Source of the DNA: Paraclostridium hominis
Lineage (GTDB): Bacteria; Bacillota; Clostridia; Peptostreptococcales; Peptostreptococcaceae
Assembly: GCF_014306135.1 (NCBI RefSeq)
Contig: NZ_JACRWD010000002.1
Span: 1-64,000, forward strand
Reading direction: 5' to 3'
Length of the DNA stretch: 64,000 nucleotides
In this document: positions 1 through 9,122 of the stretch, piece after piece
How positions within the stretch are numbered: the first letter of the stretch is position 1
How the letters are laid out: each line of letters starts with the position of its first letter
The notes under the pieces: model-generated
Database searches by the model: none
What the model was told of the DNA's origin: nothing
What the model saw: only the letters and a program-made list of their open reading frames with translations
Program-made: the position numbers and the translations under genes

Positions 1-2150
1 ACATCAAATATTAAGCTTATAGAACCATCTTCTAAAATAGAACATCCTGATATGTAAGAATGTACCTTTTCAAACTGTGTTAATAATGTAGGTACTGGTT
101 TAATTACAACTTGTTGTTGTCCAATTATACTATCTACAATAATACATACACTTCCCATTTCAGATTCAACTAATATCATAACTCCCTCATCAGAACTTGA
201 TTTATCCATTCCTAATATATTTGATAATCTACGAATCTTATAGCAATTTCCTCTAATAATACTATGTTCTTCTCCATTTGGATTTTGAACTATTTCATAA
301 GCCCCATGTCTAAATACTTCCTTTATGTTTAAGGCTGGAATAATGTATATTTCATCTCCTATTTTTACCTTCATACCATCTACTATTGCTAGTGTTAATG
401 GAATACGAAGTATAATCATTGTTCCTTTTCCTTTTTCACTGTCTATACTAATAGATCCTCTTAGTTTACGAATGTTAGTATACACAACATCCATTCCTAC
501 ACCTCTACCAGAGTACTCACTTACTGCTTCTTTAGTAGAAAATCCTGGTGCTAGTATAAAGTTATAGGCTTCTTTATCACTGATATCTTCAATATTCTTA
601 TTTGTAATGCCTTTTTCAATTGCTTTTTTAACAATAGATTCTTTATCTAATCCTCTACCATCGTCCTTAATAATAATAACAACATCTCCACCAGTATTTT
701 TTGCTTCTAATGTTACAGTTGCTTTTTCTGGCTTTGAAGTCAATTTACGTTCTTCTGGTGTCTCGATACCGTGATCCATACTATTTCTTACCATATGCAT
801 TAAAGGATCTGATATATTTTCTAAAATATTTTTATCTACTTCAGTTTGTTCCCCTATTAACTGTAATTCTACTGATTTTCCTGTTTTTCTACTCATATCC
901 CTTACAACTCTTTGCATTTTTGTAAAGGTAGAAGAAATTGGAACCATACGAATTGACATAACTACATCTTGTAGTTCGTTTGTTAATTGGTGTAATCTTC
1001 TCGCTTGTTTTTCAAAAAGATCTCTATCAAAATTTTCTAGTTGTGACTGTTTTTCTACCATAGATTCAGTAGTAACAATTTCTCCAACTAAATTCATTAA
1101 AGTATCTACTTTACTAATGTTTACAGTTAAGTAACTATTTTTGTTATGTGCATGTGATTGATTATTTTCTTTTTTTACATTCTTTTCTTGCTTAACTTCT
1201 TTTTCTATTTTTTTATCAACATCTGATTTAGCAACTTCTTCTTTTTTAGTTTCTTCCTTTATTTCTTTTACTTCTTCTTTTACTTTTTCTTTTGCTTCAT
1301 TTAATTCTTCTTTTGATGAATTATCAATAACTTCTACAACACCATTTACAGTATCATTATTACTTAAATTAACTTCTCCAAAGATATTTTCTAACTCCGC
1401 TTTATCTGTGACTTCTTTAATTTCAAAACTTTCTAAAAACATAGTTTCTTTAATAGGTTTTTCAAGTACAGATTTTTCTTCTGAAGTTTTTACATATAAA
1501 ATAAATCCATCTTTGATTATAGTATCATCACATTCACCCATTAAATCTTCAGGTATAGTTTTTATAAAAGAACACATATTTTCAATTGAATTGACTACTC
1601 CAAATGCTCTAATACCTTCCATACCACATCCATTTTCAAATAAAACTTTTATATAAAAATATTTATCTTTAGTTGTTTGTTCATTATTATTATCATTATC
1701 ACAACTTTGTGGTAATTCTATATCTGAATTTTTTTCACCATTATTTTCTTTAGCTCTTTTTAATAAATTTACAACTTTTTCATGTAATTCATCTATACTA
1801 GCTTCTGGAAGTAATCCATCTTGAATATTTAACATTTCTTCTTTTAGAAAATCGATACTAGATAATACAATATCAATTAATTCTTCCCACTTATCACTAG
1901 AAAGTTCAAGTCCGCTACGTATTTCATCAAAGACATCTTCTATACTATGAGTAAGTTTTGTTATACTATCATAACCCATCATAGCTGAAGAACCTTTAAT
2001 AGTATGCATTGTACGGAAAATCTCTTCAATTTCTTCTTTCCCCAAACTTCCCGTATCTGATTGTCCTCCAAGTAAAATCTCTTCTAACTGCTCTAATAAT
2101 TGCATATTTTCATACACGTAAAATTCATTTAAAGAATCCATTCCACTCAT
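1..2150 (-). CDS. cheA: Chemotaxis histidine kinase CheA (3' end beyond window)
   Basis: CheA autophosphorylates and passes phosphate to CheY and CheB in the receptor array. The reading frame stays open from an ATG behind GGAG down to the first base of the window, about 716 residues, so only a short C-terminal piece is missing. An HPt domain carries the phospho-accepting His near residue 49 (MHTIKGSS). A Lys/Glu-rich linker lies around 290-340, followed by the dimerisation helices, the ATPase domain with N-box NSMDHG near 456, and a CheW-like domain from about 590. The MCP gene lies 94 bases upstream on the same strand, separated by a terminator-like hairpin, so partial co-transcription is likely. 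Confidence 0.95.
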   Translation of the reverse strand, partial: MSGMDSLNEFYVYENMQLLEQLEEILLGGQSDTGSLGKEEIEEIFRTMHTIKGSSAMMGYDSITKLTHSIEDVFDEIRSGLELSSDKWEELIDIVLSSIDFLKEEMLNIQDGLLPEASIDELHEKVVNLLKRAKENNGEKNSDIELPQSCDNDNNNEQTTKDKYFYIKVLFENGCGMEGIRAFGVVNSIENMCSFIKTIPEDLMGECDDTIIKDGFILYVKTSEEKSVLEKPIKETMFLESFEIKEVTDKAELENIFGEVNLSNNDTVNGVVEVIDNSSKEELNEAKEKVKEEVKEIKEETKKEEVAKSDVDKKIEKEVKQEKNVKKENNQSHAHNKNSYLTVNISKVDTLMNLVGEIVTTESMVEKQSQLENFDRDLFEKQARRLHQLTNELQDVVMSIRMVPISSTFTKMQRVVRDMSRKTGKSVELQLIGEQTEVDKNILENISDPLMHMVRNSMDHGIETPEERKLTSKPEKATVTLEAKNTGGDVVIIIKDDGRGLDKESIVKKAIEKGITNKNIEDISDKEAYNFILAPGFSTKEAVSEYSGRGVGMDVVYTNIRKLRGSISIDSEKGKGTMIILRIPLTLAIVDGMKVKIGDEIYIIPALNIKEVFRHGAYEIVQNPNGEEHSIIRGNCYKIRRLSNILGMDKSSSDEGVMILVESEMGSVCIIVDSIIGQQQVVIKPVPTLLTQFEKVHSYISGCSILEDGSISLIFD

Positions 2151-2195
2151 ATTTTTCTCCTTTATTAATTAAAAAACATAATAAATCTTGTCTTT

Positions 2196-2225
2196 AAAAA
2201 TGGAAGCATAAAAGCTTCCATTTTT
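2196..2225 (-). terminator. Hairpin between mcp and cheA
   Basis: A perfect 12-base stem (AAAAATGGAAGC with its complement, 6-base loop) runs into five T on the minus strand, just after the MCP stop codon. It should terminate or attenuate transcription into cheA. Confidence 0.75.
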
Positions 2226-2244
2226 ATCAAATTTATAACATATT

Positions 2245-3984
2245 TTATTGGACTTCATTCATTCCAAAATAATTCATTTCATCGCTATTAAAACTTAAAT
2301 GCTTATTAGATCCATTAGCATCTTTTAAATTAAAGTTTTCAATAAGTGCTTTAAGCATTTGAGCTTGTCCACTTAATTCTTCACTAGCAGCAGCACTTTC
2401 TTCTGATGTTGCAGAGTTTGTTTGTACTACTTCTGAAATTTGTTCTATTCCCAGTGTAATTTGGTTAATTGCACTAGCTTGTTCTTCAGATGCCTTTGCT
2501 ATTTCATCAACAACTACAGTAGTTCTATTTGTTGTACTTATTATTTTTTCTAATGCCTTAGCCGTATTGTCTACAATTTCAGTTCCTTTATCCACTGCTT
2601 CTATTGAATTTTCAATAAGTGTAGCTGTATTCTTAGCAGCTTCTGCTGATTTAGCAGCAAGATTTCTTACTTCATCAGCAACAACAGCAAATCCCTTACC
2701 AGCTGAACCTGCGCGTGCAGCTTCTACTGCAGCATTTAATGCTAATATATTTGTTTGGAATGCTATATCATCTATTGTTTTTATAATTCTACTTATTTCA
2801 TTAGAAGTAAATGAAATTTCTTCCATAGCCTTAACCATTTGTTTCATTTGCTCGTTACCATCTTTAACTTGACGACCTGATTCCAATGTTAATTCATTAG
2901 CTTCTTGAGCATTTTCTGCAGTACCTTTAATCTTATCTGATATTTCAATTATAGTTGCAGATAATTCTTGAATTGCGCTTGCTTGCTCAGTAGCACCTTG
3001 CGATAACATTTGTGACCCACTTGCAACTTGATTAGATGCTGCTCCTACTTCTTCTGAAGCTACATTTATTTGTGACATTGTTTCACTTAAGTCATTAGTT
3101 ATTTTATTTATTGATTTCTCAATATCTTTAAATACTCCTATATATTCCATTTCAGTTGAAACATCAAAGTTACCTGATGCAACTTCATTTAATGTATGTA
3201 CTGAATCATTTATAAGTTCTTTAGTCTTGCTACTCATTTGACGCATACTATCTGATAAAGATCCTAATTCATCTTTTGATTCGTAATTAATAGTTATATC
3301 ATAGTCTCCATCAGCCATTTTATTTGCTGCTTCTTCTATTTCTTCAATTGGTTGCTTTAATCTATTTGTTATGTATAAACATGTAGCTAATCCTGCTACT
3401 ATAGTAAATATACTAATTGTTATAGAAGCAAAAGTTGCTCTTGAAGCAGTGTCTTCTACTCCTTTATTAAATTTAACACCATAATCTTCTGCATCTTTAT
3501 TAAGACTTACTGCATCATCTACACACTTATTATATGCATTAAAATATGGAGTGTTTTGTCTAAGCATTTCTATTGCTTGCTTGTAATCACCTTTATCTAT
3601 AAATACAAAAACATTGTTACATTCTTGTTTTAAATTGTTTACTGAGTTTTGAAGCTCATCAATTGCACTTTTGTTTTCACTAAAAGAATTATTAAGTGTC
3701 TTTATACTCTTATCGATACTGTCAAAAGTACTCATCATTTTAGCTTTATATTGTACTGGATCTTGTTCCATAACTGCATTACCAATATATCTTGCAACAG
3801 CAACTAAATCTCTACGAACTTGCATAGTTTCAGTCGTTGATACATAAGGTCCTGTAAATAACTGATTACTTAATTTTTCTGCTCCCTTTAATTTAGATAT
3901 TGTATAAAAACTTGTAAATGCTGAAAGCATTAATAAAATACCAAAAGCTAAAGTTAGCTTTTTACCTATTTTTAGATTTTTCAT
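2245..3984 (-). CDS. Methyl-accepting chemotaxis protein
   Basis: This is a membrane chemoreceptor that signals to CheA through CheW. The start is the ATG at 3984, placed seven bases after GGAGG; a possible in-frame codon 18 bases upstream overlaps that ribosome binding site. TM1 lies about residues 8-30, an extracytoplasmic helical region (four-helix-bundle type, ligand unknown) about 35-180, TM2 about 182-206, then a HAMP domain and a long methyl-accepting coiled coil. The hairpin tip is intact (NAAVEAARAG then GKGFAVVADEVRNLA). No CheR-tethering pentapeptide is seen at the C-terminus. The next gene downstream is cheA. Two sigma-D-like promoters lie upstream. Confidence 0.95.
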   Translation of the reverse strand: MKNLKIGKKLTLAFGILLMLSAFTSFYTISKLKGAEKLSNQLFTGPYVSTTETMQVRRDLVAVARYIGNAVMEQDPVQYKAKMMSTFDSIDKSIKTLNNSFSENKSAIDELQNSVNNLKQECNNVFVFIDKGDYKQAIEMLRQNTPYFNAYNKCVDDAVSLNKDAEDYGVKFNKGVEDTASRATFASITISIFTIVAGLATCLYITNRLKQPIEEIEEAANKMADGDYDITINYESKDELGSLSDSMRQMSSKTKELINDSVHTLNEVASGNFDVSTEMEYIGVFKDIEKSINKITNDLSETMSQINVASEEVGAASNQVASGSQMLSQGATEQASAIQELSATIIEISDKIKGTAENAQEANELTLESGRQVKDGNEQMKQMVKAMEEISFTSNEISRIIKTIDDIAFQTNILALNAAVEAARAGSAGKGFAVVADEVRNLAAKSAEAAKNTATLIENSIEAVDKGTEIVDNTAKALEKIISTTNRTTVVVDEIAKASEEQASAINQITLGIEQISEVVQTNSATSEESAAASEELSGQAQMLKALIENFNLKDANGSNKHLSFNSDEMNYFGMNEVQ

Positions 3985-4021
3985 ACATATTCCTCCCTGC
4001 AATTTTTTATTATATTTCTCT

Positions 4022-4049
4022 GCATCGACAATAAAATTTCCCTATTTTA
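4022..4049 (-). promoter_or_regulatory. Candidate proximal sigma-D (flagellar) promoter of mcp
   Basis: On the minus strand TAAA, 17 bases, then TCGATGC resembles the flagellar sigma consensus TAAA-N15-CCGATAT. It would give a leader of about 30 bases before the mcp ribosome binding site. The match is partial. Confidence 0.3.
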
Positions 4050-4353
4050 TAGAGTGTTAAATAATTTACTATATATATTTAGTAATATTTAAAATATATA
4101 TAATTTTTTACTTTAAATATTTAAATATACATATATTACCTTTATACTTATGGAATTTTTTCCTAATTCAAATATAAGGTACTACTTTCTATTAAATTTT
4201 ATTAAAAATCAATCTTTACTGTTAAAATTTTTTTGAATTCTTTATAATATTTTAAAGAATAAGTAATAATTCAGATTATTTAACCTAAATTCATATTGCT
4301 AATGTCAGTCTTAATAATTTTATGTAATTAATTATTTTTTCAACTCATCCTTC

Positions 4354-4380
4354 TATACGGATAAAAAAATATATACTTTA
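4354..4380 (-). promoter_or_regulatory. Candidate distal sigma-D promoter of mcp
   Basis: On the minus strand TAAA, 16 bases, then CCGTATA resembles the motility sigma-factor consensus. It would give a leader of about 365 bases. It is the only CCG core seen in this AT-rich stretch, but the rest of the -10 departs from consensus. Confidence 0.3.
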
Positions 4381-4549
4381 GATTCTACACTATTAATTTT
4401 CTTGTATTAATTTTATTATGAAGATCACTAATCGCAATAAATTCTAGATTTAATTTTAAAAAATTCACAAATTATTTTTTACATATACTTAGAAAGTAAA
4501 TCTTCTTACATTAGATACAAATTCATTTGAATATATAAAAAATTATGTA

Positions 4550-4598
4550 AATAAAAAAATAAAAGCACTTAAATTATAAGTGCTTTTATTTTTTTATT
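4550..4598 (-). terminator. Terminator after lipoprotein gene
   Basis: A long inverted repeat centred on AAAGCACTT / AAGTGCTTT is flanked by A and T runs on both sides, so it can act in either direction. It lies ten bases after the stop codon of the upstream lipoprotein gene. Confidence 0.85.
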
Positions 4599-4607
4599 TA
4601 CATATAT

Positions 4608-5228
4608 TTATTTTTTATTTATTTTATTTTTATTGTCTATACCGAAAAATTCTTGTGCATCTTTCATCAAATTGTTAAAATCATTTCTTGTTGTATTATC
4701 TACATTTAATAAATCATTTATACCTTTTCTAAATTCTACCTCTGATTTTTGCATTAAATTATTTGGTACTTCATCTAATTTTTTAGTTCTAGTTTTTAGT
4801 TCTGCTATTAATTTATTTCCTTCTGCTATCAATTTATCATTCATATCTTTTACTTTAGGATCTTCTGTTTTTACTCTTTTTAAAGAATCTACAAACTCTT
4901 GTAAATTTTTTTCACTATCTTTATATGCTTTTTTTAATCCTTCAAGATACTTTTCATTTCCTGGGTAATCTTTTGTTTCTTTTTCTACCAATATTTCATT
5001 ATATCCATTATAATTTTCTAATCTAGCAATGTTGCTTTCATATAATTTACCGAATTCATTCTTATAACTTTCCATACTCATATTACCATATCTATTATCC
5101 TTAGTTTCTGTTGTTGATTTTGTTACTCTATTTTCATCTGTTTTTTTCGGCATTTTATTTGTACATCCTACCGTCCCAAATGATAATAACCCTATTAAAC
5201 TTGCCGCTAAAATTTTTGAATATTTCAT
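4608..5228 (-). CDS. Putative lipoprotein, family unknown (paralogue A)
   Basis: The 206-residue product starts with a lysine-containing hydrophobic leader ending at GTVGC (Cys near 22), consistent with lipidation and anchoring outside the membrane. The rest is hydrophilic and mainly helical (Lys, Glu, Asn rich), without a catalytic motif I recognise. It aligns by eye with the product of the adjacent upstream gene: both have a [S/E]Y-x3-F-x2-LY segment after the leader and an E-[IV]-P-x-N stretch followed by K-SE[FV] near the C-terminus. The pair therefore looks like a tandem duplication. The 18-base gap implies co-transcription. Function unknown. Confidence 0.7.
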   Translation of the reverse strand: MKYSKILAASLIGLLSFGTVGCTNKMPKKTDENRVTKSTTETKDNRYGNMSMESYKNEFGKLYESNIARLENYNGYNEILVEKETKDYPGNEKYLEGLKKAYKDSEKNLQEFVDSLKRVKTEDPKVKDMNDKLIAEGNKLIAELKTRTKKLDEVPNNLMQKSEVEFRKGINDLLNVDNTTRNDFNNLMKDAQEFFGIDNKNKINKK

Positions 5229-5246
5229 ATTATACCTCCAAATTAA

Positions 5247-5831
5247 TTATTTATTTAATTCTATATCTAGATAATTTCTTATACTTTCTATAGAATTTTC
5301 AAACTTAGTTTTTATATAACTTTGTATAGATATATTTTTTTGTAAATATACTATAAATTCTGATTTTGCCATTGAATAGTTATCTGGTGGTATATTATCT
5401 ATTTCTTTAATCTCTACTTCAATTTCTTTTATTAAATTCAAAGTATTTTCTATTAATTCATTATTTAATTTAGTAAGATCAATATCTTTAGTAACTAAAT
5501 TATTCATTCCTTTTTTAAACTCGATCAATTGTTGATTTGATATATTCAATAGCTTTTTATATTTATTTAAACTTTTATAATTATCTTCATTATCTTGTTT
5601 TAATAGAAATTTTTTTATATCATCATATTCTTCTTTTTCAATCGGATCTATATATTTTTTATATAAATTTGTAAATATATCATTATATTCGTATATACTT
5701 AAACCTTCTTGATTATTATTTCTGATGTTGATTTTATTTTCTCCATATTTATTATAAATTTCACATCCCATAAACAAAATATTACCAATCATAATCACTA
5801 ATGCTACTGATAATATTTTAAGGTTTTTCAT
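5247..5831 (-). CDS. Putative lipoprotein, family unknown (paralogue B)
   Basis: The 194-residue product has a hydrophobic leader ending at LFMGC (Cys near 23), a probable lipobox, followed by a Lys/Glu/Asn-rich helical region with no recognised domain. It is first of a two-gene unit with the related lipoprotein 18 bases downstream. The start codon follows GGAAGGAG at normal spacing. The two proteins share an overall helical layout and short motifs but have diverged strongly, suggesting an old duplication with different binding roles. Function unknown. Confidence 0.7.
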   Translation of the reverse strand: MKNLKILSVALVIMIGNILFMGCEIYNKYGENKINIRNNNQEGLSIYEYNDIFTNLYKKYIDPIEKEEYDDIKKFLLKQDNEDNYKSLNKYKKLLNISNQQLIEFKKGMNNLVTKDIDLTKLNNELIENTLNLIKEIEVEIKEIDNIPPDNYSMAKSEFIVYLQKNISIQSYIKTKFENSIESIRNYLDIELNK

Positions 5832-5911
5832 TGTTTACTCCTTCCAATTTCTTACAAACTTATTATTTCCGCTATGACAACTTTTATTTATACAATATTA
5901 ATTTTAAAAAT

Positions 5912-7846
5912 TTATTTCTTAACTTTAACAAAATATTTAGTGTGTAAAAGTTCACGAGCTTTATCACTTAATGGATGATCTAAATATTTATCATATATAG
6001 CTTGTACTTCTGGATTTTCATTAGATTTTCTTAAATTTAATGATCTATCTATATTATTTAAGCCTTCTGCCCTTTTTTCTATTGTTTCGGCTCTCTTTCT
6101 AGCTTTAGGTTGTCCACCTCCACCTACACATCCACAAGTACACGCCATTATCTCTATTGCATGGAAAAACTCTTCTTTATTTCTTATTTTATCAAGCATT
6201 TTACCTGCTTCCTTAAGTCCATAAGCAACTCCTATTCTAAGTTTTAATCCACCTACTTCTAAATCACAAGCTCTAAATGAATCCCATCCTCTAAGGCATT
6301 CAAATTCTACATTTTCTATTTTTTCTCCTGTCATATTCTCTATAGCAGTTCTAGTTGCTGCTTCTATGACTCCCCCAGTTCTTCCAAATATAATTCCTGC
6401 ACCAGTATAATCTCCTAAAACGTGGTCTATCTCACTATCCTCTATATCCTGTAAATTTATATTTGAGTTTTCAAATATTTTTATAAGTTCTCTTGTTGTA
6501 ATAACATAGTCAACATCATAATTAAAATCTCTTGAAAATTCGTGTCTTGATGCTTCATACTTTTTAGCCACACAAGGCATTATAGCAACTGATATTACTT
6601 GATCTCTAGTAAGACCTTTTTCTTTTGCCCATAAATCTTTAGCTACGGTTGCGAACATCTGCATAGGTGATTTAGCACTTGATGGCACATCTAGCATATC
6701 TCCATAGTTTTGTTCTATAAATTTAATCCACGCAGGACAACAAGATGTAAGTATTGGTAATCTAACATCTTCATCTCCTGAAAAATGTTTTTCTAATCTT
6801 TCTTGAAGTTCTGCTGCTTCTTCCATTATTGTTAAATCAGCTGCCCATGTAGTATCAAATACATAATCTACACCTAATTTTCTTAGACCTGCTGCTATTT
6901 TTTTTTCTACATTTACTCCAGGTTCAAATCCAAAAGCCTCTCCTATAGTAACTCTTATCGCAGGTGCCATTTGTGTTATAACCACTTTATTTGGTATAGC
7001 TAAATCTCTTAAAAACTTAAGAGTATTATCTCCTGCTGTTATTGCGTCTACAGGACAAACTGGAATACATTGTCCACAGTGTGTACATCTATTATAATCA
7101 ATGTAATGCTGTTGTTTTCTATCTCCATGTATACAGTCAACTGGACAAACTCTTTCACAAGCTCCACAACCTATACATTTAGTTGTTATAGTCAATTTTA
7201 TAAGATTATTACATTGAGCTGTGTAACATTTTCCTTCTTCTATGTGCTCTTCTATTTCATCATAAAATTTATCAACAATTTCTTGCATTATGTTGTGATT
7301 TTGATTTAAAGTATCCTTTACAATACTTGCAAGTTCTCTTAATATGAAAATATCTCTCATATTAGCTCTGCCTTTGCTTATTCTATCTAAAATTTTCCAC
7401 ATATGAAGTATCTCATTTTTTACTTTTTGATACTTTTTATATTTTTCTTCTTTCATTTTTCCTATTAAAAAATCTATGTAAAATTTAGCATACTGAACTA
7501 TACAATCTTCTTGTGAAAGTATTATGATAGTTTTACTAGTATCTTTATCAAAAAAATTAAAGTCTAATTCTTTATCTAAACTATCTTCTGTTAAAAATCC
7601 CCCAAATGGTATACCTAATTGTGCAGCTTTAAAGTTGCTATTTTTTATTATTCCTCCCGCTAAGTCTATAACATCTCTAAGTGTAGCTTTTTCCGGAATT
7701 TCGATTATCCCAGGATTATTTATTTTACCTGAAATAGCAATATTTCTTTTGCTATTATCAGTTATTTGCTTTAGCTCTTCTTCACTAAACACAGAAAATA
7801 CTGATCCCAATGAACTCTGTATTATACTCGGTTTTTTATCTGTCAT
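5912..7846 (-). CDS. [FeFe] hydrogenase catalytic subunit with NuoF-like N-terminus
   Basis: This enzyme interconverts protons, electrons and H2. The 644 residues comprise an SLBB-like segment (about 35-90), a helical region resembling the NuoF C-terminal Fe-S domain (about 110-207), two 4Fe-4S ferredoxin motifs (Cys 224/227/230/234 and 254/257/260/264), and a complete H-cluster domain. The latter has TSCCPAW (Cys 369, 370), MPC (Cys 425) and ACTCGC plus GGGGQP (Cys 569, 573). Cys 369 matches the proton-relay cysteine, and Cys 370, 425, 569 and 573 the H-cluster ligands. The NuoF-like part lacks the CGxCxxCR-type ligands and any FMN/NADH domain, so it is probably structural or docks a partner. 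The gene looks monocistronic. Physiological partner unknown. Confidence 0.93.
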   Translation of the reverse strand: MTDKKPSIIQSSLGSVFSVFSEEELKQITDNSKRNIAISGKINNPGIIEIPEKATLRDVIDLAGGIIKNSNFKAAQLGIPFGGFLTEDSLDKELDFNFFDKDTSKTIIILSQEDCIVQYAKFYIDFLIGKMKEEKYKKYQKVKNEILHMWKILDRISKGRANMRDIFILRELASIVKDTLNQNHNIMQEIVDKFYDEIEEHIEEGKCYTAQCNNLIKLTITTKCIGCGACERVCPVDCIHGDRKQQHYIDYNRCTHCGQCIPVCPVDAITAGDNTLKFLRDLAIPNKVVITQMAPAIRVTIGEAFGFEPGVNVEKKIAAGLRKLGVDYVFDTTWAADLTIMEEAAELQERLEKHFSGDEDVRLPILTSCCPAWIKFIEQNYGDMLDVPSSAKSPMQMFATVAKDLWAKEKGLTRDQVISVAIMPCVAKKYEASRHEFSRDFNYDVDYVITTRELIKIFENSNINLQDIEDSEIDHVLGDYTGAGIIFGRTGGVIEAATRTAIENMTGEKIENVEFECLRGWDSFRACDLEVGGLKLRIGVAYGLKEAGKMLDKIRNKEEFFHAIEIMACTCGCVGGGGQPKARKRAETIEKRAEGLNNIDRSLNLRKSNENPEVQAIYDKYLDHPLSDKARELLHTKYFVKVKK

Positions 7847-7915
7847 TTCTTAACACTCCTTTATATAAATTGGTATTTAAACTATTAATTAACTTATCCA
7901 TTATCGATAAATACT

Positions 7916-7955
7916 ATTCTTGTTATTTATACAAAAATATCCTAATAACAAGAAT
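7916..7955. promoter_or_regulatory. Inverted repeat across the hydrogenase promoter region
   Basis: ATTCTTGTTAT and its exact complement are separated by 18 bases, upstream of the hydrogenase gene. On the minus strand a TATAAA box lies inside the spacer. The arms contain TTGTTA/TAACAA, which resembles half-sites of the redox sensor Rex, but the spacing is much wider than a normal Rex operator. Confidence 0.5.
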
Positions 7956-7983
7956 TGATTAAATGGCTAATATAAATAAAAAA

Positions 7984-8025
7984 GCTGCTAAGTTAAGATT
8001 TAAAATCTTAACTTAACAGCTCTTT
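7984..8025 (-). terminator. Terminator of the rpsB-ispG operon
   Basis: A 17-base stem (GCTGCTAAGTTAAGATT with its near-perfect complement, 3-base loop) is followed by a T-rich run on the minus strand, five bases after the ispG stop. It closes the long housekeeping operon. Confidence 0.9.
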
Positions 8026-8029
8026 ATTA

Positions 8030-9091
8030 TTACTTATTATATAAATCTATCTCTGCTAACAGTTCTTCTACTAAACTATCTCCTTTTATTTTCCTTACTA
8101 TCTCACCTTTTTTAAATAATAGACCTTCTCCTTTACCACCAGCTATACCGATATCAGCTTCTTTAGCTTCTCCTGGCCCATTAACTGCACATCCCATTAT
8201 AGCTACAGTTATGTCTTTATCAATTTTATTAATTTTCGCTTCTACTTCATTTACTACATCTATAAGATTTATATTACATCTTCCACAAGTAGGGCATGAT
8301 ATAACTTTTATCTTATCATTTAATAATCCTAAACTTCTTAATATTTCTTTTCCTACTATTACCTCTTCAGTTGGGTCTCCTGTAAGAGATATTCTTACAG
8401 TATCTCCTATACCCTTTAATAAAAGAGCTCCTACGCCTATTGAAGATTTTATAGTTCCTTTTTTGACACTTCCTGATTCTGTTATCCCTATATGAAGTGG
8501 ATAATCAACTTTCTTAGATATAAGTTCATAAGCTTCTATAGTTTTATATATATCTGATGATTTAAGAGATATAACTATATTATAAAAATCTAAGTCTTCA
8601 AGTATTTTTACATGGCCTAGTGCACTTTCTACTAAAGCTTCAGCTGTGGCAGAACCATATTTTTGTAACAAATCTTTTTCTAAAGAACCACCATTTACAC
8701 CTATTCTTATTTTAAGGTTTTTCTCCTTACATTTGTTTACGACCATTTTTACTCTGTCTATATTCCCTATGTTTCCTGGATTTATTCTGACTCCATCTAC
8801 ACCTTGTTCTATAGCTTCTAGTGCTAATTTATAATCAAAATGTATATCTGCAATCACAGGTATATTTACATTTTTCTTTATTTCGCCTATGTTTTTAGCT
8901 GCTTCCATATCAGGAACTGCAACTCTAACGACATCACATCCAACTTCTTCAAGTCTTTTTATTTGTTCTATAGTTGCTTTTGCATCTCTTGTATCTGTAT
9001 TAGTCATAGATTGTATAGATATTGGATTGTTTCCACCAATTTTAAGACTTCCCACACTAATTTCTCTACTTAATCTTCTTTCGTAACTCAT
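8030..9091 (-). CDS. ispG: 4-hydroxy-3-methylbut-2-enyl diphosphate synthase
   Basis: IspG (GcpE) reductively converts MEcPP to HMBPP, the penultimate step of the MEP isoprenoid pathway, using a 4Fe-4S cluster. The 353-residue product has the family N-terminus (IQSMTNTDTRD) and the cluster ligands in CPTCGRC near 265 and GCAVNGPGEA near 300. This is the short bacterial form with no plant-type insert. It is the last gene of the operon, and dxr of the same pathway lies two genes upstream, so isoprenoid supply and carrier-lipid synthesis by uppS are transcribed together. Confidence 0.97.
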   Translation of the reverse strand: MSYERRLSREISVGSLKIGGNNPISIQSMTNTDTRDAKATIEQIKRLEEVGCDVVRVAVPDMEAAKNIGEIKKNVNIPVIADIHFDYKLALEAIEQGVDGVRINPGNIGNIDRVKMVVNKCKEKNLKIRIGVNGGSLEKDLLQKYGSATAEALVESALGHVKILEDLDFYNIVISLKSSDIYKTIEAYELISKKVDYPLHIGITESGSVKKGTIKSSIGVGALLLKGIGDTVRISLTGDPTEEVIVGKEILRSLGLLNDKIKVISCPTCGRCNINLIDVVNEVEAKINKIDKDITVAIMGCAVNGPGEAKEADIGIAGGKGEGLLFKKGEIVRKIKGDSLVEELLAEIDLYNK

Positions 9092-9122
9092 TGTCTCACC
9101 TTCACCTTCTAGTCAAACTTTG

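Larger units (their letters stand above)
3985..4607. other. Long non-coding stretch upstream of mcp
   Basis: About 620 very AT-rich bases hold no convincing ORF. I see two sigma-D-like promoter candidates for mcp and, at the far end, the terminator of the neighbouring lipoprotein gene. I looked for a c-di-GMP riboswitch and did not find its conserved core. Confidence 0.6.

Noticed and set aside
3985..4607. Possible c-di-GMP riboswitch in the long region before mcp
   Set aside because: The conserved GEMM core and its GNRA tetraloop stem are not present in this very AT-rich stretch.
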